Shown: one piece after another, positions 1-9,008 of the stretch
How positions within the stretch are numbered: position 1 is the stretch's first letter
Layout: each line of letters begins with the position of its first letter
Assembly: GCA_016713135.1 (NCBI GenBank)
Contig: JADJPR010000005.1
Location: forward strand, 29,407-93,406
Length of the DNA stretch: 64,000 nucleotides
Reading direction: 5' to 3'
From: Rhodanobacteraceae bacterium
Lineage (GTDB): Bacteria > Pseudomonadota > Gammaproteobacteria > Xanthomonadales > SZUA-5
Position numbers and translations under genes: made by a program
The notes under the pieces: model-generated
Seen by the model: the letters and a program-made list of their open reading frames with translations, nothing else
Database searches by the model: none
What the model was told of the DNA's origin: nothing

Positions 1-593
1 CTCTCGGCGCCTTCCATCCAGCCGTAGCCGATCTGCAGCGCTGCGATCCGCGACTCGTCGCCGTACAGGTGGTCGCCTGCGAAATAACCGGCGGTGAAAT
101 GCCAGGCATCGAAGTCGCGCGCAGGGCGCACGAAATCTACGCTGGCACCCACCGGACGCAGGTCGCGATCCCACAACAACGGCGACAGCGCCAGCGGCAT
201 GCGCGCCTTGCCGAGCTGGAAGCGGCCGGTGTCACTGAAGTTGTAGGCGGCGTAGAGCTCGTCCACGGACGCACCGTTGGATTCCTCGTTGTCGTTGTTG
301 CGCCGGTTGTCGTCGTTGTCGTCGCTGCCGGCGGCGAGCTTGAGCGTGCCGCCGAGCTCCCAACCACTGCCGTTGGCGTAGCTGGCGCCGGCACGCAGCG
401 ATGCGCGCCCGCGCTCGATGTCATCCGCGCGCGCCGGGATGTCCGCGGTGCGCTCGCCGCGCAGGCGCAGGTCGGCGTGCCAGTCGAGCACCCGGCCGGC
501 CTCATCGTCATCGGTGACTTCCTGTGCCGCGATCGGGGCTCCGTACAGGGCCACCAGCAGTGCCGACATCCGCCATGTTGCTACCGCGTTCAT
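1..593 (-). CDS. Porin-like outer-membrane beta-barrel protein (partial)
   Basis: Reading the reverse strand from the ATG at 593 gives an open frame of 197 codons that runs off the window edge, so the C-terminus is missing. Residues 1 to about 23 form a signal peptide (WRMSALLVALYGAPIAAQE region), so the product is exported. The mature part has alternating strand-like segments rich in Gly, Asp, Asn and aromatic residues, with phrases such as LGKARMPLAL and FTAGYFAGDHLYGDE that resemble porins of the phosphate-selective (OprP/OprO) type; that family placement is inference. It starts 12 bases after the kinase gene and is probably co-transcribed with it. An aspartate/asparagine-rich stretch (about residues 90-105) could be an extracellular loop. 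Confidence 0.6.
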   Translation of the reverse strand, partial: MNAVATWRMSALLVALYGAPIAAQEVTDDDEAGRVLDWHADLRLRGERTADIPARADDIERGRASLRAGASYANGSGWELGGTLKLAAGSDDNDDNRRNNDNEESNGASVDELYAAYNFSDTGRFQLGKARMPLALSPLLWDRDLRPVGASVDFVRPARDFDAWHFTAGYFAGDHLYGDESRIAALQIGYGWMEGAE

Positions 594-605
594 GGATACC
601 TCCTT

Positions 606-3380
606 TCAGGCGCGCAAACCCGACAAGGCCACCAGCAGTTCGGCGGCCGATGCATAGCGATCGTCCGGCTTCTTCTCCAGGCACTTCAGGATCACCTGCT
701 CCAGCGCGCGCGGGATGTCTGGCCACAGCGTGGACGGCTTGATCGGCGGCTGCTGCAGGTGCGCCACGTAGAGTTCCATCGTGTTGCCGCCAGTGAACGG
801 CAGCTTGCCGCAGAACATCTCGCACAGCATCACGCCGGTCGAATAGATGTCCGAGCGCTGGTCCAGGTCCATGCCCGACAGCTGCTCGGGCGAGGCGTAG
901 TTAGGCGTGCCGAGGAAAGTCCCGGGCTGGGTGTGGCCGCCATCGTTGCGGCCCGCCGGGCGCGCGATGCCGAAGTCCATCAGCTTGGCGTTGCCGCTCT
1001 GCTCGATGATCAGGTTCTCGGGCTTGATGTCGCGGTGAATCACGCCCATCTGGTGCGCCGCGTCCAGGCCCATGCACAGCTGGCGCGCGATGCGCAGCGC
1101 GGCCGAGAACGGCAGCTTGCCGGCCTGCTGCAGCAAATAGCGCAGGGTCACGCCGCGCACATATTCCATCGAGATGTACGGCACCCCCTGAAAGTCGCCG
1201 AAATCGTAGGTGCGCAGCACATTCGGATGGGTGATCTTGCGCGCCAGCTTGAGTTCGACCTTCAGCCGGTCGAGCTGCTCGGCGTCAACCACCATGCCCG
1301 GGCGCAGCATCTTCAGCGCGACCACGTCCGACAGGTCGGTGTCGCGCGCCTTGTAGACCATGCCCATGCCGCCGGCGCCGAGGATCGCGAGGATCTCGTA
1401 GCGCCCGGCGAAGCGCATGCCGAGCGCCAGGCGCGTCGAGGCGTGTTCGCCCGATGTGCGCGCGGCTGCTTCCGGCGTCTGGGTGGCGCCGGAATCCACC
1501 AGCACGGTCGATTGCGCCATGCCGGGCGCGGCATGCGCAACCGTCACCAAGCCGGGCTTGTCGACGGCGAGGAAGCGCTTGCCGCTGCTCTGACCGGTGG
1601 CCACCTTGAGCACACCGCCCTGGCCCAGCTGCTTCAGCCTCTCGCCGAGTACCGGCGACAGCAGCAACTGGCCGACTGGCGTCTCCGCGAGCAGGCGCTC
1701 CACCTGCAGCACCGGCAGGCCGATGGTGGCATTGGCTTCCGGCCGCGCTGGGAGCGACCCGTGCACGATCTCGCCGACGGTCATCGCCGCTGCGGCACCG
1801 TTGTCCGGCGCGCCCACCCGGCCATCCCACCAGGCATTCACGGTGGCCAGCGCACGCAGCTCGGCGGCCTCACCGCCGAAGCCAAACAGCAGCCGCGGGC
1901 CCTCCTGTTCGAGCAGTTCGCCGCCGGCTGCCTGCGCGCGCGCCTGCGCCTCCTCGATCAGTTGGCCCAATGCGGTGAGCGTGATCGCCTCCTCGCCCTT
2001 CGGCGGCGCCCGCAGGAACCGCCGCAGTTCCAGGCCAAGCAATGCGCATTCGCGGCGCGTGGCGGGCTTGGGCGTGGGGCGCGAGACAGTGGTCGGCGCC
2101 TCGGACCCCGGGTCCGGCAGAAAGCGCGTCAGATGGCCGACGTAACCTTCGATGTCCTTCTGCTCGCGCAGATCGCTGAGCAGCGAGTCGAAGGCGCGGC
2201 CGAGCCGGCCGACCTCGTCGTTGCCCTCGATGCTGAGCTGCTGGTGGTAGTTGCCGCCCGCAGCCTGCTCGGCGGCCTCGGTCAGTTCCGCCACCGGACG
2301 CAGCACGCGCCGCGCCAGCCACCAGGACACCGCCAGCGCCAGCACCAGAGCGACCAGGCCGCCGAGCAGCACCGAATTCTGGATCGACTTGAACGGGGCC
2401 ATCGCGGCGTCGACCGAGGTCATCGTCAGCACGCCGCCGACGGCATCTCCAGGCTGCCCGAACAACGGCGCCAGCGCAGCCGCGAGCTGGCGTCCGCCGA
2501 GTGCGAGGTCGACCCGCTTGAGATCCTCGCCCTTCGCCAGCTGCTCCTTGACCTTGTCCTCGATCTTGCCGATGGATTCCTTGAGCAGGCTGGAGGAATC
2601 CTCGTCCACCGAGGTCGCGACCAGGCGCAGTTCCTTGCCGTCCAACATCCAGTAAGCGACGTCGCCACCGCTGACCTTGCGCACCTGCTTGACGATTTCC
2701 GCGTTCACCGGCGTACCGACCACGAGAAATCCGGCCAGCAGGTCGCCCTGCAGAACCATCGGCCGCGCCGACACCTGGTACAAGGTCACTCCGTCACGCC
2801 AGTAACCCGTGACCCCGGAGCCCGATTCGATCACCGGACCGAACATCGGATCGCCGGCGAAATCTTCTTCGAAGGCCTCGCGCTCGTCGGTGCGTGCGAC
2901 CACCCGGCCTTCGGCATCGAGCACCATGCCGAACTCGATACCATAGGTCTCACACTGCTGCGCGATCAGGTCCTTGACCGACGCGGTGTCGGCCTGTGGC
3001 AGCTCAGGGGCCGCCGGGGCCGCGGCTGCGGGGTCCACCGCCGCATCCGACGCCGCGGGAGACCCATCCGGCAGCGGCGCGGCGCCCTCGCCCAGGCCTT
3101 CGCCGCCATTGGTCGCCTGCTCGACGTAGCGCACGAAATCGGCATCGTTGGTGATCGTCTGCGCGATGATGTCGAGTTTTTCGAAGGACAGGGCCTCCAG
3201 GCGCGCCTGCGCGGCATTCGCCGCCGCCAAGCTCTGCTCGACGGCGTCTGCGCCTGCCTTGCGGCCCTGTTTGAGGGAGAAGAAGGCCGCCAACGCGACC
3301 GCCACGGCGACCAGCACGGCAGTGGCGAGGAAAATGCGGACACCAAGCGGAAGTCGGAATGCCATGCGGTCAGTACTCAT
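606..3380 (-). CDS. Membrane sensor Ser/Thr protein kinase with HAMP and degenerate cyclase domain
   Basis: Product of 924 aa. A first membrane helix (about 13-34) is followed by a periplasmic sensor region with a low-complexity Ala/Pro/Asp insert (about 95-130), a second helix (about 336-355), a HAMP domain (about 353-405), a region resembling a class III nucleotide cyclase (about 440-595) and a C-terminal Hanks-type kinase (about 657-924). The kinase has the glycine loop GAGGMG, the lysine in VALKML, the catalytic loop HRDIKPEN, and DFG, so it looks active. The cyclase-like part keeps the fold signature (GPRLLFGFGG, GEIVHG, IGLPVLQVERLL) but the metal-binding aspartates expected near its start are replaced (LGLELRRF), so it is probably a non-catalytic sensor or dimer module. 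It overlaps the upstream cupredoxin gene by 11 bases and likely phosphorylates cytoplasmic targets in answer to an envelope signal. Confidence 0.88.
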   Translation of the reverse strand: MSTDRMAFRLPLGVRIFLATAVLVAVAVALAAFFSLKQGRKAGADAVEQSLAAANAAQARLEALSFEKLDIIAQTITNDADFVRYVEQATNGGEGLGEGAAPLPDGSPAASDAAVDPAAAAPAAPELPQADTASVKDLIAQQCETYGIEFGMVLDAEGRVVARTDEREAFEEDFAGDPMFGPVIESGSGVTGYWRDGVTLYQVSARPMVLQGDLLAGFLVVGTPVNAEIVKQVRKVSGGDVAYWMLDGKELRLVATSVDEDSSSLLKESIGKIEDKVKEQLAKGEDLKRVDLALGGRQLAAALAPLFGQPGDAVGGVLTMTSVDAAMAPFKSIQNSVLLGGLVALVLALAVSWWLARRVLRPVAELTEAAEQAAGGNYHQQLSIEGNDEVGRLGRAFDSLLSDLREQKDIEGYVGHLTRFLPDPGSEAPTTVSRPTPKPATRRECALLGLELRRFLRAPPKGEEAITLTALGQLIEEAQARAQAAGGELLEQEGPRLLFGFGGEAAELRALATVNAWWDGRVGAPDNGAAAAMTVGEIVHGSLPARPEANATIGLPVLQVERLLAETPVGQLLLSPVLGERLKQLGQGGVLKVATGQSSGKRFLAVDKPGLVTVAHAAPGMAQSTVLVDSGATQTPEAAARTSGEHASTRLALGMRFAGRYEILAILGAGGMGMVYKARDTDLSDVVALKMLRPGMVVDAEQLDRLKVELKLARKITHPNVLRTYDFGDFQGVPYISMEYVRGVTLRYLLQQAGKLPFSAALRIARQLCMGLDAAHQMGVIHRDIKPENLIIEQSGNAKLMDFGIARPAGRNDGGHTQPGTFLGTPNYASPEQLSGMDLDQRSDIYSTGVMLCEMFCGKLPFTGGNTMELYVAHLQQPPIKPSTLWPDIPRALEQVILKCLEKKPDDRYASAAELLVALSGLRA

Positions 3381-4071
3381 CTGGGCGCGTCCTGCGGTAC
3401 GGTTGTCCGGCCTTGTTCAGATGCGGCGGCACCCGCCGGCGGCTGAGTTCGAGCGCCACTTTGACCTCGGCATCGGCATCCAACGTCAGCGCCTCGCGCC
3501 ATAGCTGCGCGCGTTCGTGCCAGACGAACAGCTCGCCTGGGCCTGATGGCACGTTGGCCAGCCGGAAACGCCCCTGGGCATCCGGCTTGGTATAGAACGG
3601 AGTGTCCATGACCAGCACGTGCGCGACCATCGCGTGGTGCACATTGCAGTAGACGCGGATCACACCGGGCTGCTCGAAGCGGTAACTTTCGCCGTCGCTG
3701 CGGCCATACAGACCGAGGTCGAAGGGGGCTTCTTTCGCCGTCGAGAACACGTTGTGCAGGATCGGATCCTTGTTCGGGAAGCGCACGCTGGCGCCCACCG
3801 GCACTGGCAACACGCGCGGCACGAAGGTCTTGCGTTCGGTGGCGATCACCAGCGGCTGCGGCGGCACCACCACCGGTACCGGCGTGGCCGGGCGGAAATA
3901 CACGACGGCGTCAACCGCCTCGTCGCTGCGCAGGGGGCGGCCGCCGCTGGTCAGGCTGAGCTGACCGCGGATGACTTTGTTGACGGGCACGCCCGCCGTG
4001 CTCGGGGCGGGCGCCTGGGCGCAGACCGCACCCATCCAGACGAGCAGGCACAGGACCAGGCAATTGCGCAC
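3370..4071 (-). CDS. Secreted cupredoxin-like (plastocyanin-like) protein
   Basis: Product of 233 aa with a clear signal peptide (residues 1-18, ending VCAQA). The central part matches methylamine-utilisation/plastocyanin-like proteins: VRFPNKDPILHNVFS followed by a loop containing YCNVHHAMVAHVLV. The first His, the Cys, the next His and a nearby Met are suitable type 1 copper ligands, so a periplasmic copper or redox role is likely by family. A carboxypeptidase-regulatory-like strand region follows (FRLANVPSGPGELFVW). First gene of a probable operon with the kinase, whose start lies inside its 3' end, which suggests that the kinase senses or controls an envelope redox process. The exact role is unknown. 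Confidence 0.75.
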   Translation of the reverse strand: MRNCLVLCLLVWMGAVCAQAPAPSTAGVPVNKVIRGQLSLTSGGRPLRSDEAVDAVVYFRPATPVPVVVPPQPLVIATERKTFVPRVLPVPVGASVRFPNKDPILHNVFSTAKEAPFDLGLYGRSDGESYRFEQPGVIRVYCNVHHAMVAHVLVMDTPFYTKPDAQGRFRLANVPSGPGELFVWHERAQLWREALTLDADAEVKVALELSRRRVPPHLNKAGQPYRRTRPDEY

Positions 4072-4143
4072 GGACGGCTCCCCTCGTTACCAGGCTTTGA
4101 TCATAATCAACAGTGACGTCCACCGGGGAAGGAAGCGCTCGTC

Positions 4144-4422
4144 TTGGCCACCATTCGCATGCATCGCAAGCACGCCCTCGGCGTTGCCAAGGCCAAGAAG
4201 GCCGTCGACAAGGTGGCCAAGCACATCCGCGAGCGCTTCGAGATCGAGGCGGAGTGGAACCGCAACACGCTGGAATTCTCGCGCTCGGGCGTCGAGGGCG
4301 AGATCGCCGTGACCGTCGACTCGGTTTCCGTGCATGCAGACATCAGCTGGTTGCTGCTGCCGATCAAGAGCGCGATCGAGCAGGAAATCAGCCGCTACCT
4401 GGACCAGGAATTCGGTTCCTGA
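4144..4422 (+). CDS. Polyhydroxyalkanoic acid system family protein
   Basis: Small cytoplasmic protein of 92 aa that matches the PHA-system family found beside PHA and storage genes in gammaproteobacteria (IRMHRKHALGVAKAKKAVDKV at the N-terminus, then EFSRSGVEGEIAV). The start used is TTG at 4144, preceded by GGAAGG; an in-frame ATG at 4159 is the alternative, but family members normally begin a few residues before the IR.HRKH motif, which favours TTG. The last 28 bases overlap tail-to-tail with the converging FFLEELY-type gene. Family members are thought to be associated with PHA granules; biochemical function is not established. Phasin genes at 8,275 and 12,942 support the storage context. 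Confidence 0.8.
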   Translation: MATIRMHRKHALGVAKAKKAVDKVAKHIRERFEIEAEWNRNTLEFSRSGVEGEIAVTVDSVSVHADISWLLLPIKSAIEQEISRYLDQEFGS

Positions 4423-5132
4423 AGCCGAAGTTCCGAGGCGCCGTCCAGCACCCGCGCCAGCGCCCGCATGAAGGCCAGCTCGCGCGCGAGGATGGTGCCG
4501 AGGAAAATGCCGGCCCCGCCGAGCTTGCCGAAGGCATCGAAGCCACGCTCGAGAAAGCTCTGCAGCGCTCCGAGGCCCGCGAGTCTCGCCGGCCAGCGGC
4601 ACATGTGCAGCAGCTCCGACAGCATCGGCTTGCGCACCAGTCGGTCGAGTTCGCGCCCGAGGACGAGCAACAGCGCGAGCTGGCGTCGGCGTGCCTGGCG
4701 ATCGGCCGACAATGCGTAAGCCGCAGCGTAGTCGACGTCGCTGATCGCGTCGGCGCGGGTGCAATGCGCCGGCAAGGCCGCTGCCATCGCATAGTCCAGC
4801 TGCTGGCTCAAGGCATTCAGCTCGATGGTGCGCGCCAGGCTGGCGAGCACGCCCTCAGGCAGCAGCCGCATCATGATCGGCACCACGCGTTCGACGGCGC
4901 GGTCGCGATCGGCGAAGTCACCCTCGCCGTAGAGATCGGTCAGGAAGAACTCGCAGGCCGCGGCAAACGGTTCCACCTCGTGGATGTCGGCGTAGGTCGA
5001 TGCGAGCCGGCGCGCCTGCCAGGCGCGCAGCGCGGCCAGCCGCGCGGCCACCTCGGCATCGGCCTGCTGCTTGCGGTGCTGCTGCTGCAGCCGCCCCAGC
5101 AAGGCACGCAGGCGATCGCCGACTGCACTCAT
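4395..5132 (-). CDS. FFLEELY-motif-like protein of unknown function
   Basis: Helical cytoplasmic protein of 245 aa. It carries the sequence EFFLTDLYGEGDFADRD (about residues 61-77), the hallmark of the proteins annotated as FFLEELY-motif proteins, followed by a long helical region ending in NSWSR. The start at 5132 is chosen because its ATG overlaps the stop of the peroxiredoxin gene as ATGA, giving translational coupling; the open frame extends further upstream but that part is only the shadow of the peroxiredoxin gene. No catalytic motif is visible. Last gene of a three-gene operon hydrolase-peroxiredoxin-FFLEELY. Function unknown. Confidence 0.7.
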   Translation of the reverse strand: MSAVGDRLRALLGRLQQQHRKQQADAEVAARLAALRAWQARRLASTYADIHEVEPFAAACEFFLTDLYGEGDFADRDRAVERVVPIMMRLLPEGVLASLARTIELNALSQQLDYAMAAALPAHCTRADAISDVDYAAAYALSADRQARRRQLALLLVLGRELDRLVRKPMLSELLHMCRWPARLAGLGALQSFLERGFDAFGKLGGAGIFLGTILARELAFMRALARVLDGASELRLQEPNSWSR

Positions 5133-5599
5133 TCGGCGGTGGCCTTGCGCGGCGCACCGAGCTTGCGGATCGCCTCGACGAGTTCCTCGTGCTTGCGCCG
5201 GAACAGCGCCACGGATTCGACATGGGCGTAGCGGATCACGCCATCCTCGTCGACCAGGAACACCGCACGTTTCATGCCCAGCATCCCGGCGGCGCCATAG
5301 CGCTTGGCGGCGCTGAGGTCCGGATCGCTGAGCAGCTTGAACGGCAGCATGCGGCGCTGCTTGAACTGGCGGTGGCTGTCGCCGTCGTCGCGGCTGATGC
5401 CGACCACATCCACCCCGAGCTCGCGGTAGTCGTCGAAGCCGTCGCGGTACTCGCACAGCTGCGCGGTGCACACCGGCGTGTTGTCGCCCGGATAGAACAC
5501 CAGCAGCACGCGCCGCCCGCGCTGGTCGGAAAGCTTGAAGCGGCTGCCGTTGTCGGCCTCCAGCTCGAAATCGGGCGCCTTGTCTCCCACTGCACTCAT
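5129..5599 (-). CDS. bcp: Thioredoxin-dependent peroxiredoxin, BCP/PrxQ type
   Basis: Product of 156 aa, the usual length for bacterioferritin comigratory protein. The peroxidatic cysteine lies in YPGDNTPVCTAQLC (Cys44) and a second cysteine five residues later (Cys49) is the typical resolving cysteine of BCP. The enzyme reduces hydrogen peroxide and organic peroxides with thioredoxin as reductant, in the cytoplasm. The start MSAVGDKAPDF is chosen because it fits the family and overlaps the upstream hydrolase stop by ATGA; the next gene begins with nearly the same residues (MSAVGDR). The three overlapping genes form one transcription unit. Confidence 0.9.
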   Translation of the reverse strand: MSAVGDKAPDFELEADNGSRFKLSDQRGRRVLLVFYPGDNTPVCTAQLCEYRDGFDDYRELGVDVVGISRDDGDSHRQFKQRRMLPFKLLSDPDLSAAKRYGAAGMLGMKRAVFLVDEDGVIRYAHVESVALFRRKHEELVEAIRKLGAPRKATAE

Positions 5600-6549
5600 G
5601 CTGCCTGCTCCATTCGCTTCAGAAGTTCGACGATCGCCGCGGAGAGCCCTGCGCGGGCCTGCAGTGCGGCGATCAATGCCATGTGCCCGTAGCCATCGGT
5701 GCGTCGCTCGGCAACACCCCGCAGGGCGGAACTGGCCGCCGGTACCACGATGTTGTCGTCGCCACTCCACAGATTCAAGGCCGGCACCGGCAGTCGTTCA
5801 TCGCTGCGCTGGTTGAAATCCTGCAGCCAGCTGGCGCGCGGCGACGGCGGGCCACCCTCGATGCCGTGGATCAGGTCGCCGAGCGCGGTGCCGTGATGCG
5901 GTGCGGCCACCATGATCGCGCCGGCCACGAACTCCGGGTTGCGACCGGCGTAGGCGCGCACCAGCAGGCCGCCCATGCTGTGCCCGACCAGCAGCACCCG
6001 ACCCTGCCCGGTCCGGTCGCGCAGCCATGCAACGGCGGTGCCGAGGTCGTCGAGCTGTTGCCGGAAACTGCGGTAACTGGGTTGCAGGCTCACCGCTGCG
6101 TAGCGCATGCCGGCGCGATCCAGTTCGCGCGCCAGCGGATGCCACACGGCGCCATTGCAGAGGAAGCCATGGACCAGCAGCACCGGTGGGCGCTGGTCGC
6201 CGACGGCGAGGCAGATCGGGGGCGCACGCCAGGGCATGTCCCACAGGAACAGCCGCAGCATCCACGCGCTTTCCGCGATCAACGTGGCCAGTGCGCGCCG
6301 CGGTGTGCCGCGCGCGGGGGCCGGCCAGTCGCCATGCAGCCACTTGACCGCGAATCCGCCGGCCGCACACAGCCAAAGCACCGTCGCCCAGCTGCCGAGG
6401 ACCCAGGCGGCAGCGGCACCCGGCGCCACGCCACGACGATGCAGCAGCAGGGTAGCGGCACCCAGCCCGAGCACCTGCAGCAAGAGGAGGAACCGCAGCC
6501 AGCGGCGCAGTTGCGGGCGGGCTGAGGGCGCTGGCAGGGAATCAGGCAT
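5596..6549 (-). CDS. Membrane-anchored alpha/beta hydrolase (lipase/esterase-like)
   Basis: Product of about 317 aa. The N-terminal third has two or three hydrophobic helices (RWLRFLLLLQVLGLGAATLLL; AAAWVLGSWATVLWLCAA), so the enzyme is membrane anchored. The catalytic part has LLVHGFLCNGAVW (oxyanion loop), the nucleophile elbow GHSMGG, an acid in LWSGDDNIV and the histidine in GYGHMAL. This is the pattern of triacylglycerol lipase or esterase-like hydrolases; the substrate is not known. The ATG at 6549 was chosen over a GTG at 6570, with no clear ribosome site for either. It overlaps the peroxiredoxin gene by ATGA and heads the operon. Confidence 0.78.
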   Translation of the reverse strand: MPDSLPAPSARPQLRRWLRFLLLLQVLGLGAATLLLHRRGVAPGAAAAWVLGSWATVLWLCAAGGFAVKWLHGDWPAPARGTPRRALATLIAESAWMLRLFLWDMPWRAPPICLAVGDQRPPVLLVHGFLCNGAVWHPLARELDRAGMRYAAVSLQPSYRSFRQQLDDLGTAVAWLRDRTGQGRVLLVGHSMGGLLVRAYAGRNPEFVAGAIMVAAPHHGTALGDLIHGIEGGPPSPRASWLQDFNQRSDERLPVPALNLWSGDDNIVVPAASSALRGVAERRTDGYGHMALIAALQARAGLSAAIVELLKRMEQAA

Positions 6550-6732
6550 GGGGTCGGCTTGGAGGTACACGCTGGGGCCACAGTCTGGGTGAGCCCGGCT
6601 GAGGTTTCACCCCAGAATCCATCCCGCGCGCGAGCGCCAGGCGGCCGAAGGTAAACAAGCGCGCCAGCCGAGCCGCGCCTCAAACTGCTGCCGACTATAT
6701 TCGGGCGGTTTTCCACCCGAGGAAACCGCCGG

Positions 6733-8031
6733 ATGCTGCATCTGCAGGAAGCACGTCGAATCCGCTCGCTGCGGCAGCCGCATCGCATCGGCCTGGCCGT
6801 TGCCGGCGGTGGGCCGGTGGGCGGCATCTACGAGATGGGCGCCTTGCGCGCGCTCGACGAGGCCATCGACGGGCTCGACCTGACGCGCCTGGACGTGTAC
6901 GTCGGCGTCAGTTCCGGCGCCTTCCTCGCGGCGGGCCTGGCCAACCGCGTGGACAGCGCCGAGATGTGCCGCATGTTCATCACCGAGGAGTCGCCGGAGC
7001 ACCAGTTCCGCCCCGAGCTGTTCCTCAAACCGGCCTTCTTCGAGTACATCCGGCGTCTGGGATCGGTGCCGAAGATCCTCGGCGAGTGGCTGGTCGACCT
7101 GCTGACGAGCCCCGGCTCGGTGGGTTGGAGCGAGACGCTCGGGCGCCTCGGCGCCGCGATCCCCACCGGCCTGTTCGACAACGAGGGTATCGAGCGCTAT
7201 CTGCGCGGCATCTTCACCGCGCCTGGCCGCAGCAACGATTTCCGCGCGCTCGATCGGCCGCTGTATGTCATTGCCGTGGACCTGGACACTGGCCATGCGG
7301 TGCGCTTCGGCTCGGCCGACGCCAGCAATGTGCCGATTTCCAAGGCAGTACAGGCATCCTCCGCGCTGCCAGGCTTCTACCCGCCGGTGGAAATCGACGG
7401 GCGCTTTTACGTCGACGGTGCACTGCAGCGCACGCTGCATGCCTCGGTGGCGTTGGACGAGGACCTGGACCTCTTGCTGGCGCTGAATCCGCTGGTGCCT
7501 TTTGATGCCTCGCGGCTGCGCGACCGTGGCGACGAACCGCCGGGCAGCCTGGTCGATGGCGGCCTGCCGCGCGTGATGAGCCAGACCATCCGGGCGATGC
7601 TCTATTCGCGCATGCGGGTCGGCTTCGGCAAATACGACAAGAGCTACGACCATTCCGACCTGGTGCTGTTCCAGCCGGATGCGGACGATGCCCTGATGTT
7701 CTTCACCAATGTGTTCAGCTTCGCCAGCCGGCGCCATTTGTGCGAACACGCCTACCAGACCACCCTGGCGGATCTGCGCAACCGCCGCGAAATGCTCGGG
7801 CCGGTGCTGCAGCGGCATGGCTTGAAACTGCGCGACGACATTCTCGACGACGTACACCGCACCGTCTGGGATGGCCTGGAAGGGACCCGTCCACCCAATT
7901 CGACGGTTCTGTCGCGGCTGCACCGGGCGCTCCACGAACTGGAGCGGGTGATTGCCGCGCAGCAGCGCAGCCGGCCCCGCAGCCGCCGCATGCGCGACGA
8001 CCTGGCCGGCGCGCGGCAGGGCGTGGACTGA
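6733..8031 (+). CDS. Patatin-like phospholipase
   Basis: Product of 432 aa with the full patatin signature: an oxyanion glycine-rich loop (AVAGGGPVGGIYEMG, about residues 22-36), the nucleophile elbow GVSSG with Ser60, and the catalytic aspartate in YVDGAL. Patatin enzymes hydrolyse acyl ester bonds of phospholipids or storage lipids. No signal peptide is seen, so it acts in the cytoplasm. Placed upstream of a phasin gene and near the wax ester and PHA genes, it may mobilise storage lipids, but that is inference. A GC-rich hairpin follows the stop directly. Confidence 0.88.
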   Translation: MLHLQEARRIRSLRQPHRIGLAVAGGGPVGGIYEMGALRALDEAIDGLDLTRLDVYVGVSSGAFLAAGLANRVDSAEMCRMFITEESPEHQFRPELFLKPAFFEYIRRLGSVPKILGEWLVDLLTSPGSVGWSETLGRLGAAIPTGLFDNEGIERYLRGIFTAPGRSNDFRALDRPLYVIAVDLDTGHAVRFGSADASNVPISKAVQASSALPGFYPPVEIDGRFYVDGALQRTLHASVALDEDLDLLLALNPLVPFDASRLRDRGDEPPGSLVDGGLPRVMSQTIRAMLYSRMRVGFGKYDKSYDHSDLVLFQPDADDALMFFTNVFSFASRRHLCEHAYQTTLADLRNRREMLGPVLQRHGLKLRDDILDDVHRTVWDGLEGTRPPNSTVLSRLHRALHELERVIAAQQRSRPRSRRMRDDLAGARQGVD

Positions 8032-8036
8032 CCCAA

Positions 8037-8057
8037 GGGCGGGGGATACCCCCGCCC
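8037..8057 (+). terminator. GC hairpin after patatin gene
   Basis: Perfect 9-bp stem (GGGCGGGGG / CCCCCGCCC) with a three-base ATA loop, starting six bases after the patatin stop codon. There is no T-run, so it may act only as a weak or Rho-assisted terminator or as an mRNA-stabilising 3' end. Confidence 0.45.
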
Positions 8058-8274
8058 GGATGCAGCCGCAGCGCGTCTCCGGAAGGGTCGCCGGCAGCCC
8101 TCTCGCGTGCGCCAGGAAAACCGAGCAAACAGCCCAAAAACCGCGTCAGGACGCGGCCTCCGCGCCTGTTGCATAGTGTGAATATTCTAGCTGCGGCCCG
8201 CAGCATCCGCCCCACACATCCTGCGCTTCGCAACCCGCGAAGTGGGGCGAGGCTGGCTACACGCAGAGGACATC

Positions 8275-8937
8275 ATGAAGACGTCGAAGGGTTCCAAGCT
8301 GAAGTCCAAGATCAAGGACAGCAGCAGTGACAACTCGTTGAAGAACACCGCCAAGGCGATCATGGAGCAGGCCGAGCAGATCTGGCTGGCCGGCCTCGGC
8401 GCGTTCGCCAAGGCGCAGGCGCAGAGCGGCAAGCTCTACGAGACCCTGGTCAAGGAAGGTTCGGCGCTGGAGAAGGCGACGCGCAAGCTCACCGGCAACA
8501 AGGTCGAGGAAGTTCGTGGCATGGTCGAGAACACCGTTTCGCAGGTCAAGGAACGCGCCAACGACACGTGGGACCGCCTGGAGCAGGTGTTCGAGAACCG
8601 CGTTTCCAAGGCGCTCGGCACGCTCGGAATCCCGGGCCGCGAGGAGCTGGAGCAGCTGGCCAAGCGCGTCGACGAACTCGCCCGCGCCGTGCGCGCGCTG
8701 GACGCCGGCAACCGTGCCGCGGCCAAGAAGCCGGCGGTGAAGGCTGCAGCCGCTGCACCTGCCGCTGCTCCGAAGGCTGCCGCAAAGAAGCCCGCCAAGG
8801 CCAAGCCCGCGCCGCAGGCCGAGGCCGAGGCCGTCGCGCCGGCGCCGGCCGCCAAGCCTGCCGCCAAGCCGCGCAAGGCGCCGGCCAAGAAGGCCCCAGC
8901 TGCCGCCGCTGCTACCGAAGCGCAGCCGGCCGAGTAA
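8275..8937 (+). CDS. Phasin family protein with histone H1-like tail (PhaF-type)
   Basis: Product of 220 aa from the ATG at 8275, preceded by GAGGA. Residues 1 to about 145 are the helical phasin domain (AEQIWLAGLGAFAKAQAQSG; ALGTLGIPGREELEQLAKRV), which binds the surface of polyhydroxyalkanoate granules. The rest is a Lys/Ala/Pro-rich tail (AAAKKPAKAKPAP type repeats) like the DNA-binding tails of PhaF and histone H1. By family it links PHA granules to the nucleoid and helps divide them between daughter cells. A second, short phasin without this tail lies at 12,520. An earlier in-frame start at 8242 is rejected because it lacks a ribosome site. Confidence 0.85.
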   Translation: MKTSKGSKLKSKIKDSSSDNSLKNTAKAIMEQAEQIWLAGLGAFAKAQAQSGKLYETLVKEGSALEKATRKLTGNKVEEVRGMVENTVSQVKERANDTWDRLEQVFENRVSKALGTLGIPGREELEQLAKRVDELARAVRALDAGNRAAAKKPAVKAAAAAPAAAPKAAAKKPAKAKPAPQAEAEAVAPAPAAKPAAKPRKAPAKKAPAAAAATEAQPAE

Positions 8938-8955
8938 TCGCCGCAGTGGATCCAC

Positions 8956-8978
8956 GGATCGGCGCCCCGCGCCGATCC
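8956..8978 (+). terminator. Perfect GC hairpin after phasin gene
   Basis: A 10-bp perfect stem (GGATCGGCGC and its complement) around a CCC loop, 18 bases after the phasin stop. It has no T-run; the stronger terminator follows at 9009-9070. Confidence 0.5.
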
Positions 8979-9008
8979 GGGCGCAAGGATTGCGCCAACC
9001 TGTTCAAT

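Noticed and set aside
69..3446. Open frame of 1,125 codons on the plus strand
   Set aside because: It is the antisense of the kinase gene in high-GC DNA, has no domain, no ribosome site, and crosses two well-supported minus-strand genes.
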